NCBI GenBank assembly: GCA_002694065.1
Contig: NZKZ01000012.1
Coordinates: forward strand, 17,289-39,997
Direction of reading: 5' to 3'
DNA: 22,709 bases
DNA from: Acidiferrobacter sp.
Lineage (GTDB): Bacteria > Pseudomonadota > Gammaproteobacteria > Arenicellales > UBA868
The first letter of the stretch is position 1. The number at the start of each line of letters is the position of its first letter. The notes beneath the pieces were generated by a model that saw nothing but the letters and a program-made list of their open reading frames with translations, had not been told where the DNA came from and ran no database searches. The position numbers and the translations under genes are program-made. Positions 15,783-22,709 of the stretch are shown here, in pieces.

Positions 15783-16727
15783 TCAATTCGCGGAACTTTT
15801 CGGCGAATCAGCGTCAGCGCCGCCAGCCGCCTCCACGGTGGTGTCTGAACCGCCACTTTCTGCCTCGGCAGGGGCAGATTCCTTCAATTCTGCAGCGGCA
15901 GCCGGTACGGGCTCATCGGGAGTTGCCCCCGGATGAGCTGCGGGTTCTACCCCGTCAGCGCTGACACTCGCGTCGACGGCTGAATCCTGGGAGTCCTCAG
16001 ACACCTCGACATAATCATCCGCGTCGCCCTGAAGGACGGGGGCGGCGGCAGCACGCGCTTCCAGGACGGCATCGGCCGCTTCCTGAAGATAAAGCCGAAT
16101 GGCACGGATTGCGTCGTCGTTACCAGGAATAAGGTAATCAATTCCTTCCGGAGAACTGTTCGTGTCGCATACCCCGACCACGGGGATGCCCAACTTCCTC
16201 GCTTCCGATACCGCAATCCGCTCATGATCTACGTCGATCACGAACAATGCATCCGGCAATCCTTTCATGTCGCGAATCCCGGAAAGGCTGCGGTCTAATT
16301 TGGCCCGCTCGCGCTCGAGCATGAGGGTCTCTTTCTTCGTCAGTCCCATCGTCGCACCGCTGGACACCATCTCATCCAGTTCGACCAAACGAGCGATCGA
16401 ATTCTTGACGGTTTTGAAGTTGGTTAACATACCCCCTAGCCAGCGATGGTCAACGTAAGGGCAATTACAGCGCTGCGCTTGCTCTCGAACGATCTTGCCC
16501 GCCTGGCGTTTCGTGCCGACAAAAAGAATCTTGCCCCGGTCTGCAGCCACACTTCCGAGAAAATTCAGCGCGTCCCGAAACATCGGCAGGGTCCGCTCGA
16601 GGTTAATGATATGGATCTTGTTCCGCGCCCCGAAAATGTAGGGGGCCATTTTCGGAGACCAGAACCGTGTCTGGTGGCCAAAGTGCACGCCCGCCTCTAA
16701 CATCTGGCGCATAGAAACGTCAGTCAT
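15783..16727 (-). CDS. rpsB: 30S ribosomal protein S2 with long acidic C-terminal tail
   Basis: This is a 30S subunit protein needed for S1 docking and start-site recognition. The core is standard: MRQMLEAGVHFGHQTRFW, then MAPYIFGARNKIHIINLERT, VGTKRQAG, HRWLGGMLTNFKT, GLPDALFVIDVDHE and IPGNDDAIRAIRLYL. The core ends near residue 228, but the protein runs to 314, against 241 in E. coli. The extra ~85 residues are Ala/Ser/Pro/Gly-rich with about 20 Asp or Glu and only two Lys, so they are probably disordered. The start is ATG, with AGGAGC 5 nt upstream. It is the first gene of the cluster, behind a structured leader that may bind S2 for autoregulation. Confidence 0.97.
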   Translation of the reverse strand: MTDVSMRQMLEAGVHFGHQTRFWSPKMAPYIFGARNKIHIINLERTLPMFRDALNFLGSVAADRGKILFVGTKRQAGKIVREQAQRCNCPYVDHRWLGGMLTNFKTVKNSIARLVELDEMVSSGATMGLTKKETLMLERERAKLDRSLSGIRDMKGLPDALFVIDVDHERIAVSEARKLGIPVVGVCDTNSSPEGIDYLIPGNDDAIRAIRLYLQEAADAVLEARAAAAPVLQGDADDYVEVSEDSQDSAVDASVSADGVEPAAHPGATPDEPVPAAAAELKESAPAEAESGGSDTTVEAAGGADADSPKSSAN

Positions 16728-16754
16728 TTTTTGCTCCTATTGGGTTATTGTTCA

Positions 16755-16822
16755 GTGCAGCCGGGAACGCCGACCAGACAAAAGTTCGTCTGGCACCCGG
16801 GCGTTCGATGTGGGGACTGCAC
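16755..16822 (-). promoter_or_regulatory. Structured 5' leader of rpsB, candidate S2 autoregulatory element
   Basis: In the mRNA sense, three perfect 6-bp stems are nested: GTGCAG/CTGCAC (16817-16822 with 16755-16760), GAACGC/GCGTTC (16801-16806 with 16765-16770) and CCAGAC/GTCTGG (16788-16793 with 16774-16779). They close an 8-nt loop. Internal loops are asymmetric (10/4 and 7/3 nt). CCGGG at 16796-16800 can also pair with CCCGG at 16761-16765, which excludes the middle stem. The structure ends about 27 nt before the rpsB start codon. Control of the rpsB leader by S2 is known in E. coli; a link here is inference. Confidence 0.65.
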
Positions 16823-16839
16823 CAGGATTAGGGCGCGGT

Positions 16840-16869
16840 ATTCTACTCCAGTGAGACGAGAGTTGCCAG
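16840..16869 (-). promoter_or_regulatory. Sigma-70-like promoter of rpsB
   Basis: On the minus strand a -35 box CTGGCA (16864-16869) and a -10 box TAGAAT (16840-16845, five of six consensus bases) are separated by 18 bp. A GC-rich discriminator, ACCGCGCC, follows, as is common in stringently controlled translation genes. Transcription would start near 16833, giving a leader of about 105 nt. Confidence 0.6.
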
Positions 16870-16902
16870 CCTAAGCTCGAAAACTCGGCAGACTGTCTCT
16901 TG

Positions 16903-16945
16903 CCGGGTTGACCACGGGGATTCGTCTAAAATGCGGGCAACCCGG
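16903..16945 (+). promoter_or_regulatory. Weak map promoter candidate within an inverted repeat
   Basis: A -10-like TAAAAT (16927-16932) lies 24 bp before the map ATG. TTGACC (16908-16913) is only 13 bp from it and TTGCCG (16900-16905) is 21 bp away, so no -35 is well placed. A perfect 8-bp inverted repeat, CCGGGTTG (16903-16910) and CAACCCGG (16938-16945), brackets the region and may be a protein-binding site. Confidence 0.3.
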
Positions 16946-16956
16946 ACAGGAATCCA

Positions 16957-17712
16957 ATGGCTATACAACTAAAAAACGACGATGATCTTTCCCGGATGCG
17001 GACCGCCGGGCAACTTACCCGGCAAGTGCTGGATATGATTGGCACACATGTCAAACCTGGTGTGACCACCGGGGAGCTTGACGAGATCTGTCATGACTAT
17101 ATCGTGAATTCGCTCCAGGCGGTTCCCGCCCCGCTTAACTATCGGGGTTTCCCAAAGTCGATCTGTACCAGCGTTAATCACGTCGTCTGTCATGGAATCC
17201 CCGGCGATAAACGCCTGAAGAATGGCGATATCGTCAATATTGATATCACCGTCATTAAAGATGGGTTCCATGGGGACGCAAGCCGTATGTACCCCGTCGG
17301 GAAGCCGCCGATAATGGCACAGCGCCTCATGGACACGGCCAAAGAATGTCTTGAGCTGGGCATCTCCGTGGTTAAGCCGGGAGCGCGCCTGGGAGATATC
17401 GGATCGATTATTCAGAACTATGCGGAGTCGAAGGGTTTCTCTATCGTTCGCGAGTACTGCGGACACGGGATCGGTCGGGGTTTCCACGAAGATCCGCAGG
17501 TTCTGCATTACGGCACGCACGGGGAAGGTATTGAGATCGTTCCAGGAATGACGTTCACTATTGAGCCTATGGTCAACGCGGGCAAAGCCCAAACCCGCCT
17601 TCTCTCGGACGGCTGGACGGTGGTGACTAAGGATCATTCCCTGAGTGCGCAATGGGAGCACACGCTTGCCGTGACCGATGCAGGGGTTGAGGTATTGACT
17701 GGCAGTCCCTGA
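16957..17712 (+). CDS. map: Methionine aminopeptidase, type I
   Basis: This 251-residue cytosolic metalloprotease removes the initiator Met from nascent proteins. Metal ligands are all present: Asp96, Asp107, His170 (in EYCGHGIGRGFHEDPQVLHY), Glu203 (in FTIEPMVNAG) and Glu234 (in SAQWEHT). His79 in VVCHGIPGD binds substrate. It is slightly shorter than E. coli Map (264) because the C-terminal tail is trimmed. The start is ATG, with AGGAA about 6 nt upstream. It is divergent from rpsB, as in E. coli and pseudomonads, and 31 bp ahead of glnD. Confidence 0.97.
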   Translation: MAIQLKNDDDLSRMRTAGQLTRQVLDMIGTHVKPGVTTGELDEICHDYIVNSLQAVPAPLNYRGFPKSICTSVNHVVCHGIPGDKRLKNGDIVNIDITVIKDGFHGDASRMYPVGKPPIMAQRLMDTAKECLELGISVVKPGARLGDIGSIIQNYAESKGFSIVREYCGHGIGRGFHEDPQVLHYGTHGEGIEIVPGMTFTIEPMVNAGKAQTRLLSDGWTVVTKDHSLSAQWEHTLAVTDAGVEVLTGSP

Positions 17713-17743
17713 TGCGTCCCGCCTCAAGACCGAGGATCTAGAC

Positions 17744-20365
17744 ATGCCCCAGCGCGCGTTGCGACTGCGCTTCGACGAAAGAGCGGCGGACTCCGTGGAG
17801 CAATGCAGGGCCCAACTTGCAGAAGCGAAGGCCGGCATGTCGGCCGCACACGCAGCCAAGATTCGTCCGGGCCGCTTGCTGAGGTCACATAGCGACTTCA
17901 TCGACAACATGCTCTCCTCCCTCTGGAAAGGCCTTGTGGAGGAGGAGTCCACCCCCTCCCGACTGGCCCTGATTGCAGTGGGAGGCTATGGACGCCAGGA
18001 ACTGCACCCCGGCTCAGACATCGACCTCTTGATTCTCCGGGCCCGCGATAGCTCCAACTCGGAATCTGTGAAGATCGAAAGTTTTATTCGATTCCTTTGG
18101 GATGTCGGGCTTCAAGTTGGGCATAGCACTAGAACCCTCCAGGAGTGTGTCAGTCAGGCCAAAGCCGACATTACAGTGGTCACTAACCTGATGGAGGCCC
18201 GGCACCTGTCTGGAGACCCAACCCTGTTGGACAGACTGGCCACCCGAGTTGCGCCCGAACGCATGTGGTCACCACGCAAATTTTTCGAAGCCAAACGGCA
18301 GGAGCAGATCCAACGTCATCAACGTTATGGTGAGACAGCGTATAACCTGGAGCCGCATGTCAAAGAAGGCCCCGGGGGGTTGCGGGACATTCAGACGATC
18401 CAATGGGTCGGACATCGATACTTCGGCACTCCGGATCTCGAAAAACTCTCTGACGAAGGTTTTCTGACCAATGCAGAAGTGCGCGAACTTCTCAGCGGTA
18501 GAGAACTGCTTTGGCGGCTACGTAATGGCTTGCATCTCTTGACCGGCAGGAGTGAAGACCGGCTCCTTTTTGACTACCAGCGGGAGATCGCTTCCGAATT
18601 CGGTTATCGCGACGGTGCCCAACTGGCGGTAGAAAAGTTGATGAAGCGCTATTTCCAGACTGTAAAGAAACTTCGGGTGCTTAATGAGATTCTGCTCCAG
18701 CATTTCGAAGAGGCAATTCTCACGACGAGTAAGAGACAAGTTACTCCTATTAATCGTCGTTTTCGAACCGTCGACGGTCTGTTAGAGGCCGCCAACCCGA
18801 ATGTCTTCAAGCGCCAGCCGTTCGCGCTTCTTGAGGCTTTTCTGTTGTTGATCCAGGAACCCGGGGTCCGCGATTTTCGCGGAGATACCGTCCGGCTGAT
18901 CAGGAAACATCTGAAGCTGATCGACGGCAACTTTAGGCGCGATATCCGCTGTCGATCGCTGTTTATGGAAATCCTGAAATCCCCGAGGGGTCAAACCCGT
19001 GCCTTGCGCAAGATGGATGCCTATGGCGTTCTCGGAGCCTATCTCCCCGCCTTCGGTCGGGTGGTCGGGCAGATGCAACATGATCTTTTCCATGCTTACA
19101 CCGTGGATGCGCATTTGTTGTTTGTCCTGCGTAACCTTCGAAGAATGGATCTTCCACAACACGATCATGAACTGCCTGACTGTAGCCGGCTGATGCAGGG
19201 ATTATTCAAGAAACACCGGCTTTATCTTGCGGCGCTTTTCCACGACATTGCGAAGGGTCGCGGGGGGGACCATTCGACTTTGGGAGAGCGGGACGCATTG
19301 CGGTTCTGCCGTGATCACGATCTCAGCGACTACGACATGAAGTTTGTGGCTTGGTTGGTGCGGACCCATCTGCGCATGTCTTGGGTGGCGCAACGTCAGG
19401 ACATTTCTGATCCGGATGTCATCGATCAATTCGCCTCGGAAGTGGGCGATCAGGAGCGGTTGGATAACCTCTACCTCTTGACGGTAGCAGACATGAGGGG
19501 TACGAGCCCGAAAGTGTGGAACGACTGGAAAGCGAAATTGCTACTCGACCTTTATCACGGAACCAGTCAGGCGTTGCGCCGAGGAAAGGGTCAGCCGGTT
19601 CAACTGGAGGAACGTATTCGAGATGTGCAACAGGAAACCCTCCGGATCCTGGGCACGGAATCGAGCCCAATGGCCAGCCAGTTATGGGCTCAGTTTGATC
19701 AGGACTATTTTCTGCGAAACAGTCCCGAAGACATTGCCTGGCATGCCACCTTGCTGCTCGCGAGACGCGCCGCGGAATTCCCCCTGATCGAGATACGGCG
19801 CGATGCGGCGTCGGGGACCTCCCGGTTCCTATTCTGTTGTCCGGATTCGGAAGATCTCCTCTGCCGAGTCACCGCGGGTCTAGACCGGCTGAATCTCAAC
19901 ATTGTGGATGCCAGGGTGCATCGACTCTCATCGAATCTCGTGATTATGATCTTCGTCATTCTGACTGCGAATAACGAAGCGGCGCAGCCGTTCCGGTCCG
20001 ATACCGTCATCGAACGGCTCCGGACAAATCTCCTTACCAAGGATTGGGAGCCCCCAGCGCGGCGTGTAAGAGTTCCGAGAGCGCTAAAACATTTCCCGAT
20101 AGAGACCACGGTCCAGTTCTCAGAATCAGAGACAGAAGATGGGCCTACCGTCATGGAGGTTGTGGCTCAGGACCGTCCCGGACTGCTGTTACAGGTTGCA
20201 AAGGCTCTGCTTTCCTGCAAAATACACCTCGCCAACGCGAAGGTTGGCACCTTTGGCGCACGTGCTGAGGACATTTTTTATGTGACCGACCGCGATGGCC
20301 TGCCCATCAAGGACATGGCTCAGCGTGAATTGATCGCGGATCAGATTCGATCGGCGTTGCCCTGA
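17744..20365 (+). CDS. glnD: Bifunctional uridylyltransferase/uridylyl-removing enzyme GlnD
   Basis: This 873-residue glutamine sensor uridylylates PII proteins when nitrogen is short and removes UMP when glutamine is plentiful. The N-terminal nucleotidyltransferase has GGYGRQELHPGSDIDLLIL with Asp92 and Asp94. KEGPGGLRDIQTIQW is the conserved GlnD block near residue 210. The HD domain carries LFHDIAKGRGGDHS with His500-Asp501. Two ACT domains, which bind glutamine, lie at about 695-775 and 803-873 (VVAQDRPGLLLQVAKAL). The E. coli protein has 890 residues. The start is ATG, with GAGGA about 8 nt upstream. No PII gene is in the window. Confidence 0.97.
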   Translation: MPQRALRLRFDERAADSVEQCRAQLAEAKAGMSAAHAAKIRPGRLLRSHSDFIDNMLSSLWKGLVEEESTPSRLALIAVGGYGRQELHPGSDIDLLILRARDSSNSESVKIESFIRFLWDVGLQVGHSTRTLQECVSQAKADITVVTNLMEARHLSGDPTLLDRLATRVAPERMWSPRKFFEAKRQEQIQRHQRYGETAYNLEPHVKEGPGGLRDIQTIQWVGHRYFGTPDLEKLSDEGFLTNAEVRELLSGRELLWRLRNGLHLLTGRSEDRLLFDYQREIASEFGYRDGAQLAVEKLMKRYFQTVKKLRVLNEILLQHFEEAILTTSKRQVTPINRRFRTVDGLLEAANPNVFKRQPFALLEAFLLLIQEPGVRDFRGDTVRLIRKHLKLIDGNFRRDIRCRSLFMEILKSPRGQTRALRKMDAYGVLGAYLPAFGRVVGQMQHDLFHAYTVDAHLLFVLRNLRRMDLPQHDHELPDCSRLMQGLFKKHRLYLAALFHDIAKGRGGDHSTLGERDALRFCRDHDLSDYDMKFVAWLVRTHLRMSWVAQRQDISDPDVIDQFASEVGDQERLDNLYLLTVADMRGTSPKVWNDWKAKLLLDLYHGTSQALRRGKGQPVQLEERIRDVQQETLRILGTESSPMASQLWAQFDQDYFLRNSPEDIAWHATLLLARRAAEFPLIEIRRDAASGTSRFLFCCPDSEDLLCRVTAGLDRLNLNIVDARVHRLSSNLVIMIFVILTANNEAAQPFRSDTVIERLRTNLLTKDWEPPARRVRVPRALKHFPIETTVQFSESETEDGPTVMEVVAQDRPGLLLQVAKALLSCKIHLANAKVGTFGARAEDIFYVTDRDGLPIKDMAQRELIADQIRSALP

Positions 20366-20406
20366 CAACAGACACCCTCTCCAGCATCGCGATACAGGAA
20401 CCCTCG

Positions 20407-21225
20407 ATGGCTAACGCAAAACAAATTATCGAATCCGCTTTTGAGAACCGCACCGAGACCGGACTGGCTGATATACCCGGCTTGCGAGAGGCGGTCGACG
20501 ATACCCTCGCTCGGTTGAATTCCGGAACCCTCCGTGTCGCCGAACCGGGCCCTCAGGGCTGGACGGTCAACGAGTGGGCCAAAAAGGCGGTATTGCTCTC
20601 TTTTCTCCTCCAGGACAACCAGGTCATCGAGAGTGGTGATACCCGTTATTTTGACAAGGTACCCGGCAAATTCGACGGGTTTGCGCATTCGGATTTTGTG
20701 TCAGGCGGTTATCGGGTAGTGCCGCCGGCCATGGTTCGGCGCGGGGTGTACCTCGGCCAACGGGTAGTTTTGATGCCGAGTTACGTCAACATAGGCGCCT
20801 ATGTGGATGATGGAACTATGGTGGACACCTGGGCCACGGTCGGGTCATGCGCCCAAATTGGCAAGAACGTACACCTATCCGGCGGTGTCGGGATTGGCGG
20901 CGTCCTGGAGCCCCTGCAGGCTTCCCCTACCATAATAGAGGACGATTGCTTCATCGGAGCGCGCAGCGAGGTGGTCGAGGGGGTGATTGTCGAGCGTGGT
21001 TCCGTACTCTCGATGGGCGTGTATATTGGTCAAAGTACCCGGATTCTTCATCGCGAAACAGGGGAGATCACCTATGGTCGGGTGCCTGCCGGATCGGTCG
21101 TTGTCTCTGGATCTATTCCTGCCAAAGACGGCAGCCACAGTCTCTACTGCGCGGTCATCGTCAAGCAAGTCGACGAAAAGACCCGGGCAAAAGTGGGTAT
21201 CAACGAGTTACTGAGGGATGTCTGA
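20407..21225 (+). CDS. dapD: 2,3,4,5-tetrahydropyridine-2,6-dicarboxylate N-succinyltransferase
   Basis: This 272-residue hexapeptide-repeat trimer uses succinyl-CoA in the succinylase branch of lysine and meso-diaminopimelate synthesis. The E. coli protein has 274 residues. The N-terminal helical domain includes GWTVNEWAKKAVLLSFLL. The beta-helix carries MPSYVNIGAYVDDGTMVDTW, ATVGSCAQIGKNVHLSGG, GVGIGGVLEP and EDDCFIGARSEVVEGVIVE. The C-terminal part reads SGSIPAKDGSHSLYCAVIVK. The start is ATG, with AGGAA about 6 nt upstream. It lies 41 bp after glnD with no terminator between them, as in the E. coli map-glnD-dapD order. dapC, which sits between glnD and dapD in Pseudomonas, is not present. 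Confidence 0.97.
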   Translation: MANAKQIIESAFENRTETGLADIPGLREAVDDTLARLNSGTLRVAEPGPQGWTVNEWAKKAVLLSFLLQDNQVIESGDTRYFDKVPGKFDGFAHSDFVSGGYRVVPPAMVRRGVYLGQRVVLMPSYVNIGAYVDDGTMVDTWATVGSCAQIGKNVHLSGGVGIGGVLEPLQASPTIIEDDCFIGARSEVVEGVIVERGSVLSMGVYIGQSTRILHRETGEITYGRVPAGSVVVSGSIPAKDGSHSLYCAVIVKQVDEKTRAKVGINELLRDV

Positions 21226-21270
21226 CGGGTCCGATTCCGTACCCCTGTGGGCCCCAATCTCCAAAACCGG
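21226..21270. other. Convergent intergenic spacer between dapD and radA
   Basis: This 45-bp spacer separates two genes that converge. Short complementary bases exist (GGGT/ACCC), but no stable stem followed by a T-run is visible on either strand, so I do not call an intrinsic terminator. Confidence 0.4.
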
Positions 21271-22644
21271 TCAAGCCTGATCTCTTTGCTCCCGTACGAC
21301 TTCATTGAGCTCAGCAGCGCTTCGTAGCGACACAACAGACAGGCCTTCGACAACCTTACGCGACTCGAGTTTATTCGCGGCCGGTATCACCAATCGCGAG
21401 AATCCCAATTTTGCCGATTCTGCGACCCTCCCTTCTCCCCTGGGCACCGGCCTCACTTCGCCTGAAAGCTCAAGTTCACCGAAAAAGACGGTTCGCCGGT
21501 CAATCGCTCGGTTAGAGAAACTCGAAATAATCGCAGCAGCCACGGCCAGGTCCGCTCCTGTTTCGAGGACACGCAAGCCCCCTGCGACGTTAACAAAGAC
21601 ATCCTGATCCAAAAGACTGATCCCGGCATGGCGGTGGAGAATCGCGAGGAGCATGTTCAGTCGGTGTGTTTCATATCCCACACTAAGCCGTCGGGGATTC
21701 CCTAGCGAACTTTGGTCTACCAATGCTTGCACCTCGACCAACATGGGTCTTGATCCATCCTGACTCACAAAGATCGCCGTCCCTGACGACTCAGTCTCGG
21801 TTCCCGAGAGGAATATGGCTGAGGGGTTCTTCACGGCTTTGAGCCCATTCGCCTCCATGGCGAAAACACCGACCTCGTTCACCGAGCCGAATCGATTTTT
21901 CCAAGCCCGAACGAGTCTGAAACGACTGCTGGTGTCCCCCTCGAAATACAGCACGGTGTCCACCAGGTGTTCTAGGGTCTTGGGGCCTGCCAACGCACCG
22001 TCCTTGGTCACGTGGCCGATCAGAATGATTGCGATCCCTCGGCGCTTGGCTTCAATCACCAGCCGATCCGCACACTCACGGACCTGGCCTACACTTCCGG
22101 GGCTGGACTCAAGCCCTTGCGTTCGCAGGGTTTGAATGGAGTCAATCACCAAGACCCCGTACAGCTTCTTATCAAGTTCAGCGATGAGATTTTCTAACTG
22201 ACCATCACAAAGTGCCGTCAATTCCTGGCTTTTTAAGCCCAGCCGCTGATAACGCAGCGCCAATTGCTCTAGGGACTCTTCAGCGCTGACGTAGAGTGTC
22301 TCGTGGTGGCTGGAAAGACGCCCCAGAGCCTGCAGCGCAAGCGTGCTTTTGCCGATTCCAGGTTCTCCACCAAGCAAGACGACAGAACCTGGGACAATCC
22401 CGCCGCCCAGAACACGATCAAGCTCGGACAATCCCGTCTGGTAGCGCTCGCTGGCTTTCGTCACGACCTCGGCGAGCCGTGCAGGCGCCACCACGTCGCC
22501 CGGAAGCGTTGGGGATCCCACGGGGGTGGTCACGAGATCTAGGGTGTTCCAGGAATCGCAACTACTGCACTGCCCCACCCACTTGTGGCTCTTCGCACCG
22601 CAGTGACTGCAAACATATAAGGTATTAGTACGGGTTTTGGCCAT
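21271..22644 (-). CDS. radA: DNA repair protein RadA (branch-migration ATPase)
   Basis: This 457-residue RecA-like protein drives branch migration during recombination. An N-terminal four-Cys zinc finger has Cys12, 15, 26 and 29. The Walker A motif is GGEPGIGKST with Lys99. VLVIDSIQT is Walker B. The RadA-specific KNRFG is at 249-253. The C-terminal Lon-protease-like domain includes DQDVFVNVAGGLRV and GEVRPVPRGEGR. I prefer the ATG at 22644 (MAKTRTNTLYVC, matching the family) over a TTG four codons upstream; neither has a strong ribosome binding site. It converges on dapD with 45 bp between the stops. Confidence 0.97.
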   Translation of the reverse strand: MAKTRTNTLYVCSHCGAKSHKWVGQCSSCDSWNTLDLVTTPVGSPTLPGDVVAPARLAEVVTKASERYQTGLSELDRVLGGGIVPGSVVLLGGEPGIGKSTLALQALGRLSSHHETLYVSAEESLEQLALRYQRLGLKSQELTALCDGQLENLIAELDKKLYGVLVIDSIQTLRTQGLESSPGSVGQVRECADRLVIEAKRRGIAIILIGHVTKDGALAGPKTLEHLVDTVLYFEGDTSSRFRLVRAWKNRFGSVNEVGVFAMEANGLKAVKNPSAIFLSGTETESSGTAIFVSQDGSRPMLVEVQALVDQSSLGNPRRLSVGYETHRLNMLLAILHRHAGISLLDQDVFVNVAGGLRVLETGADLAVAAAIISSFSNRAIDRRTVFFGELELSGEVRPVPRGEGRVAESAKLGFSRLVIPAANKLESRKVVEGLSVVSLRSAAELNEVVREQRDQA

Positions 22645-22709
22645 GGCCCAATTCAACTAAGACGAGGCGACTCGGTGATTCCCGGATCGCAAGACGCCCT
22701 TCACTCCCA
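22645..22709 (-). other. Region upstream of radA at the window edge
   Basis: These 65 bp contain no clear promoter. A minus-strand frame is open from the right edge for 16 codons and stops at TAG 22657-22659, 12 bp before the radA ATG. It could be the tail of an upstream co-directional gene, but it is too short to identify. Confidence 0.25.

Noticed and set aside
15349..15936. A 195-codon plus-strand frame opposite tsf and rpsB
   Set aside because: It runs through two conserved genes on the other strand and is Ser/Ala-rich without motifs.
16969..17952. A 327-codon open frame on the minus strand opposite map and the start of glnD
   Set aside because: map and glnD are certain from their motifs. 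The antisense product has no recognisable domain, and its openness follows from the codon bias of the sense genes.
21226..21270. Possible bidirectional terminator between dapD and radA
   Set aside because: Only 3-4 bp stems and no T-run on either side.
1..22709. A hidden accessory or defence system, CRISPR array, insertion sequence or tRNA-linked island
   Set aside because: Nearly all of the window is covered by recognisable conserved genes. The few gaps are short and contain no repeats, transposase remnants or direct-repeat arrays that I could see.

Overview
The window is a conserved, housekeeping stretch of a Gammaproteobacterium chromosome. The genus is not identifiable from the sequence alone. 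By eye the DNA is moderately GC-rich. Gene order and protein motifs support the class assignment: rpsB-tsf-pyrH-frr-uppS-cdsA-dxr-rseP-bamA-skp-fabZ-lpxA-lpxB-rnhB-dnaE on one strand, and map-glnD-dapD divergent from rpsB. I found no mobile element, CRISPR array, tRNA, rRNA or defence island, and no convincing new multi-gene system.

Minus strand, read right to left from 16727 to the left edge: fifteen genes lie almost end to end. Most gaps are under 40 bp, and several start and stop codons overlap (GTGA, ATGA, TGATG). The order goes from translation (rpsB, tsf, frr) and UMP phosphorylation (pyrH), to lipid-carrier and phospholipid precursors (uppS, cdsA), isoprenoid supply (dxr) and envelope stress proteolysis (rseP). 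It continues with outer-membrane protein assembly (bamA, skp), fatty acid and lipid A synthesis (fabZ, lpxA, lpxB), and RNA removal and DNA replication (rnhB, dnaE). dnaE is cut by the left edge about 25 codons before its expected end. The usual lpxD between skp and fabZ is absent; only a 67-bp gap is found there.

The 229-bp divergent space at 16728-16956 holds a good sigma-70-like promoter for rpsB with a GC-rich discriminator. It also holds a strongly structured rpsB leader (three nested perfect stems) and a weak promoter candidate for map, flanked by a perfect 8-bp inverted repeat.

Plus strand, 16957-21225: map (removal of the initiator methionine), glnD (sensor enzyme for PII and nitrogen) and dapD (lysine and peptidoglycan precursor pathway) form a co-directional group. 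radA faces them from the right on the minus strand (21271-22644), and 65 bp upstream of it remain in the window.

Points worth a second look are the missing lpxD, the rpsB leader with alternative pairings, a long acidic tail on ribosomal protein S2, a BamA C-terminus without the usual terminal aromatic residue, a bulky residue at the acyl-chain ruler position of LpxA, and a run of GTG starts in the fabZ-dnaE segment.
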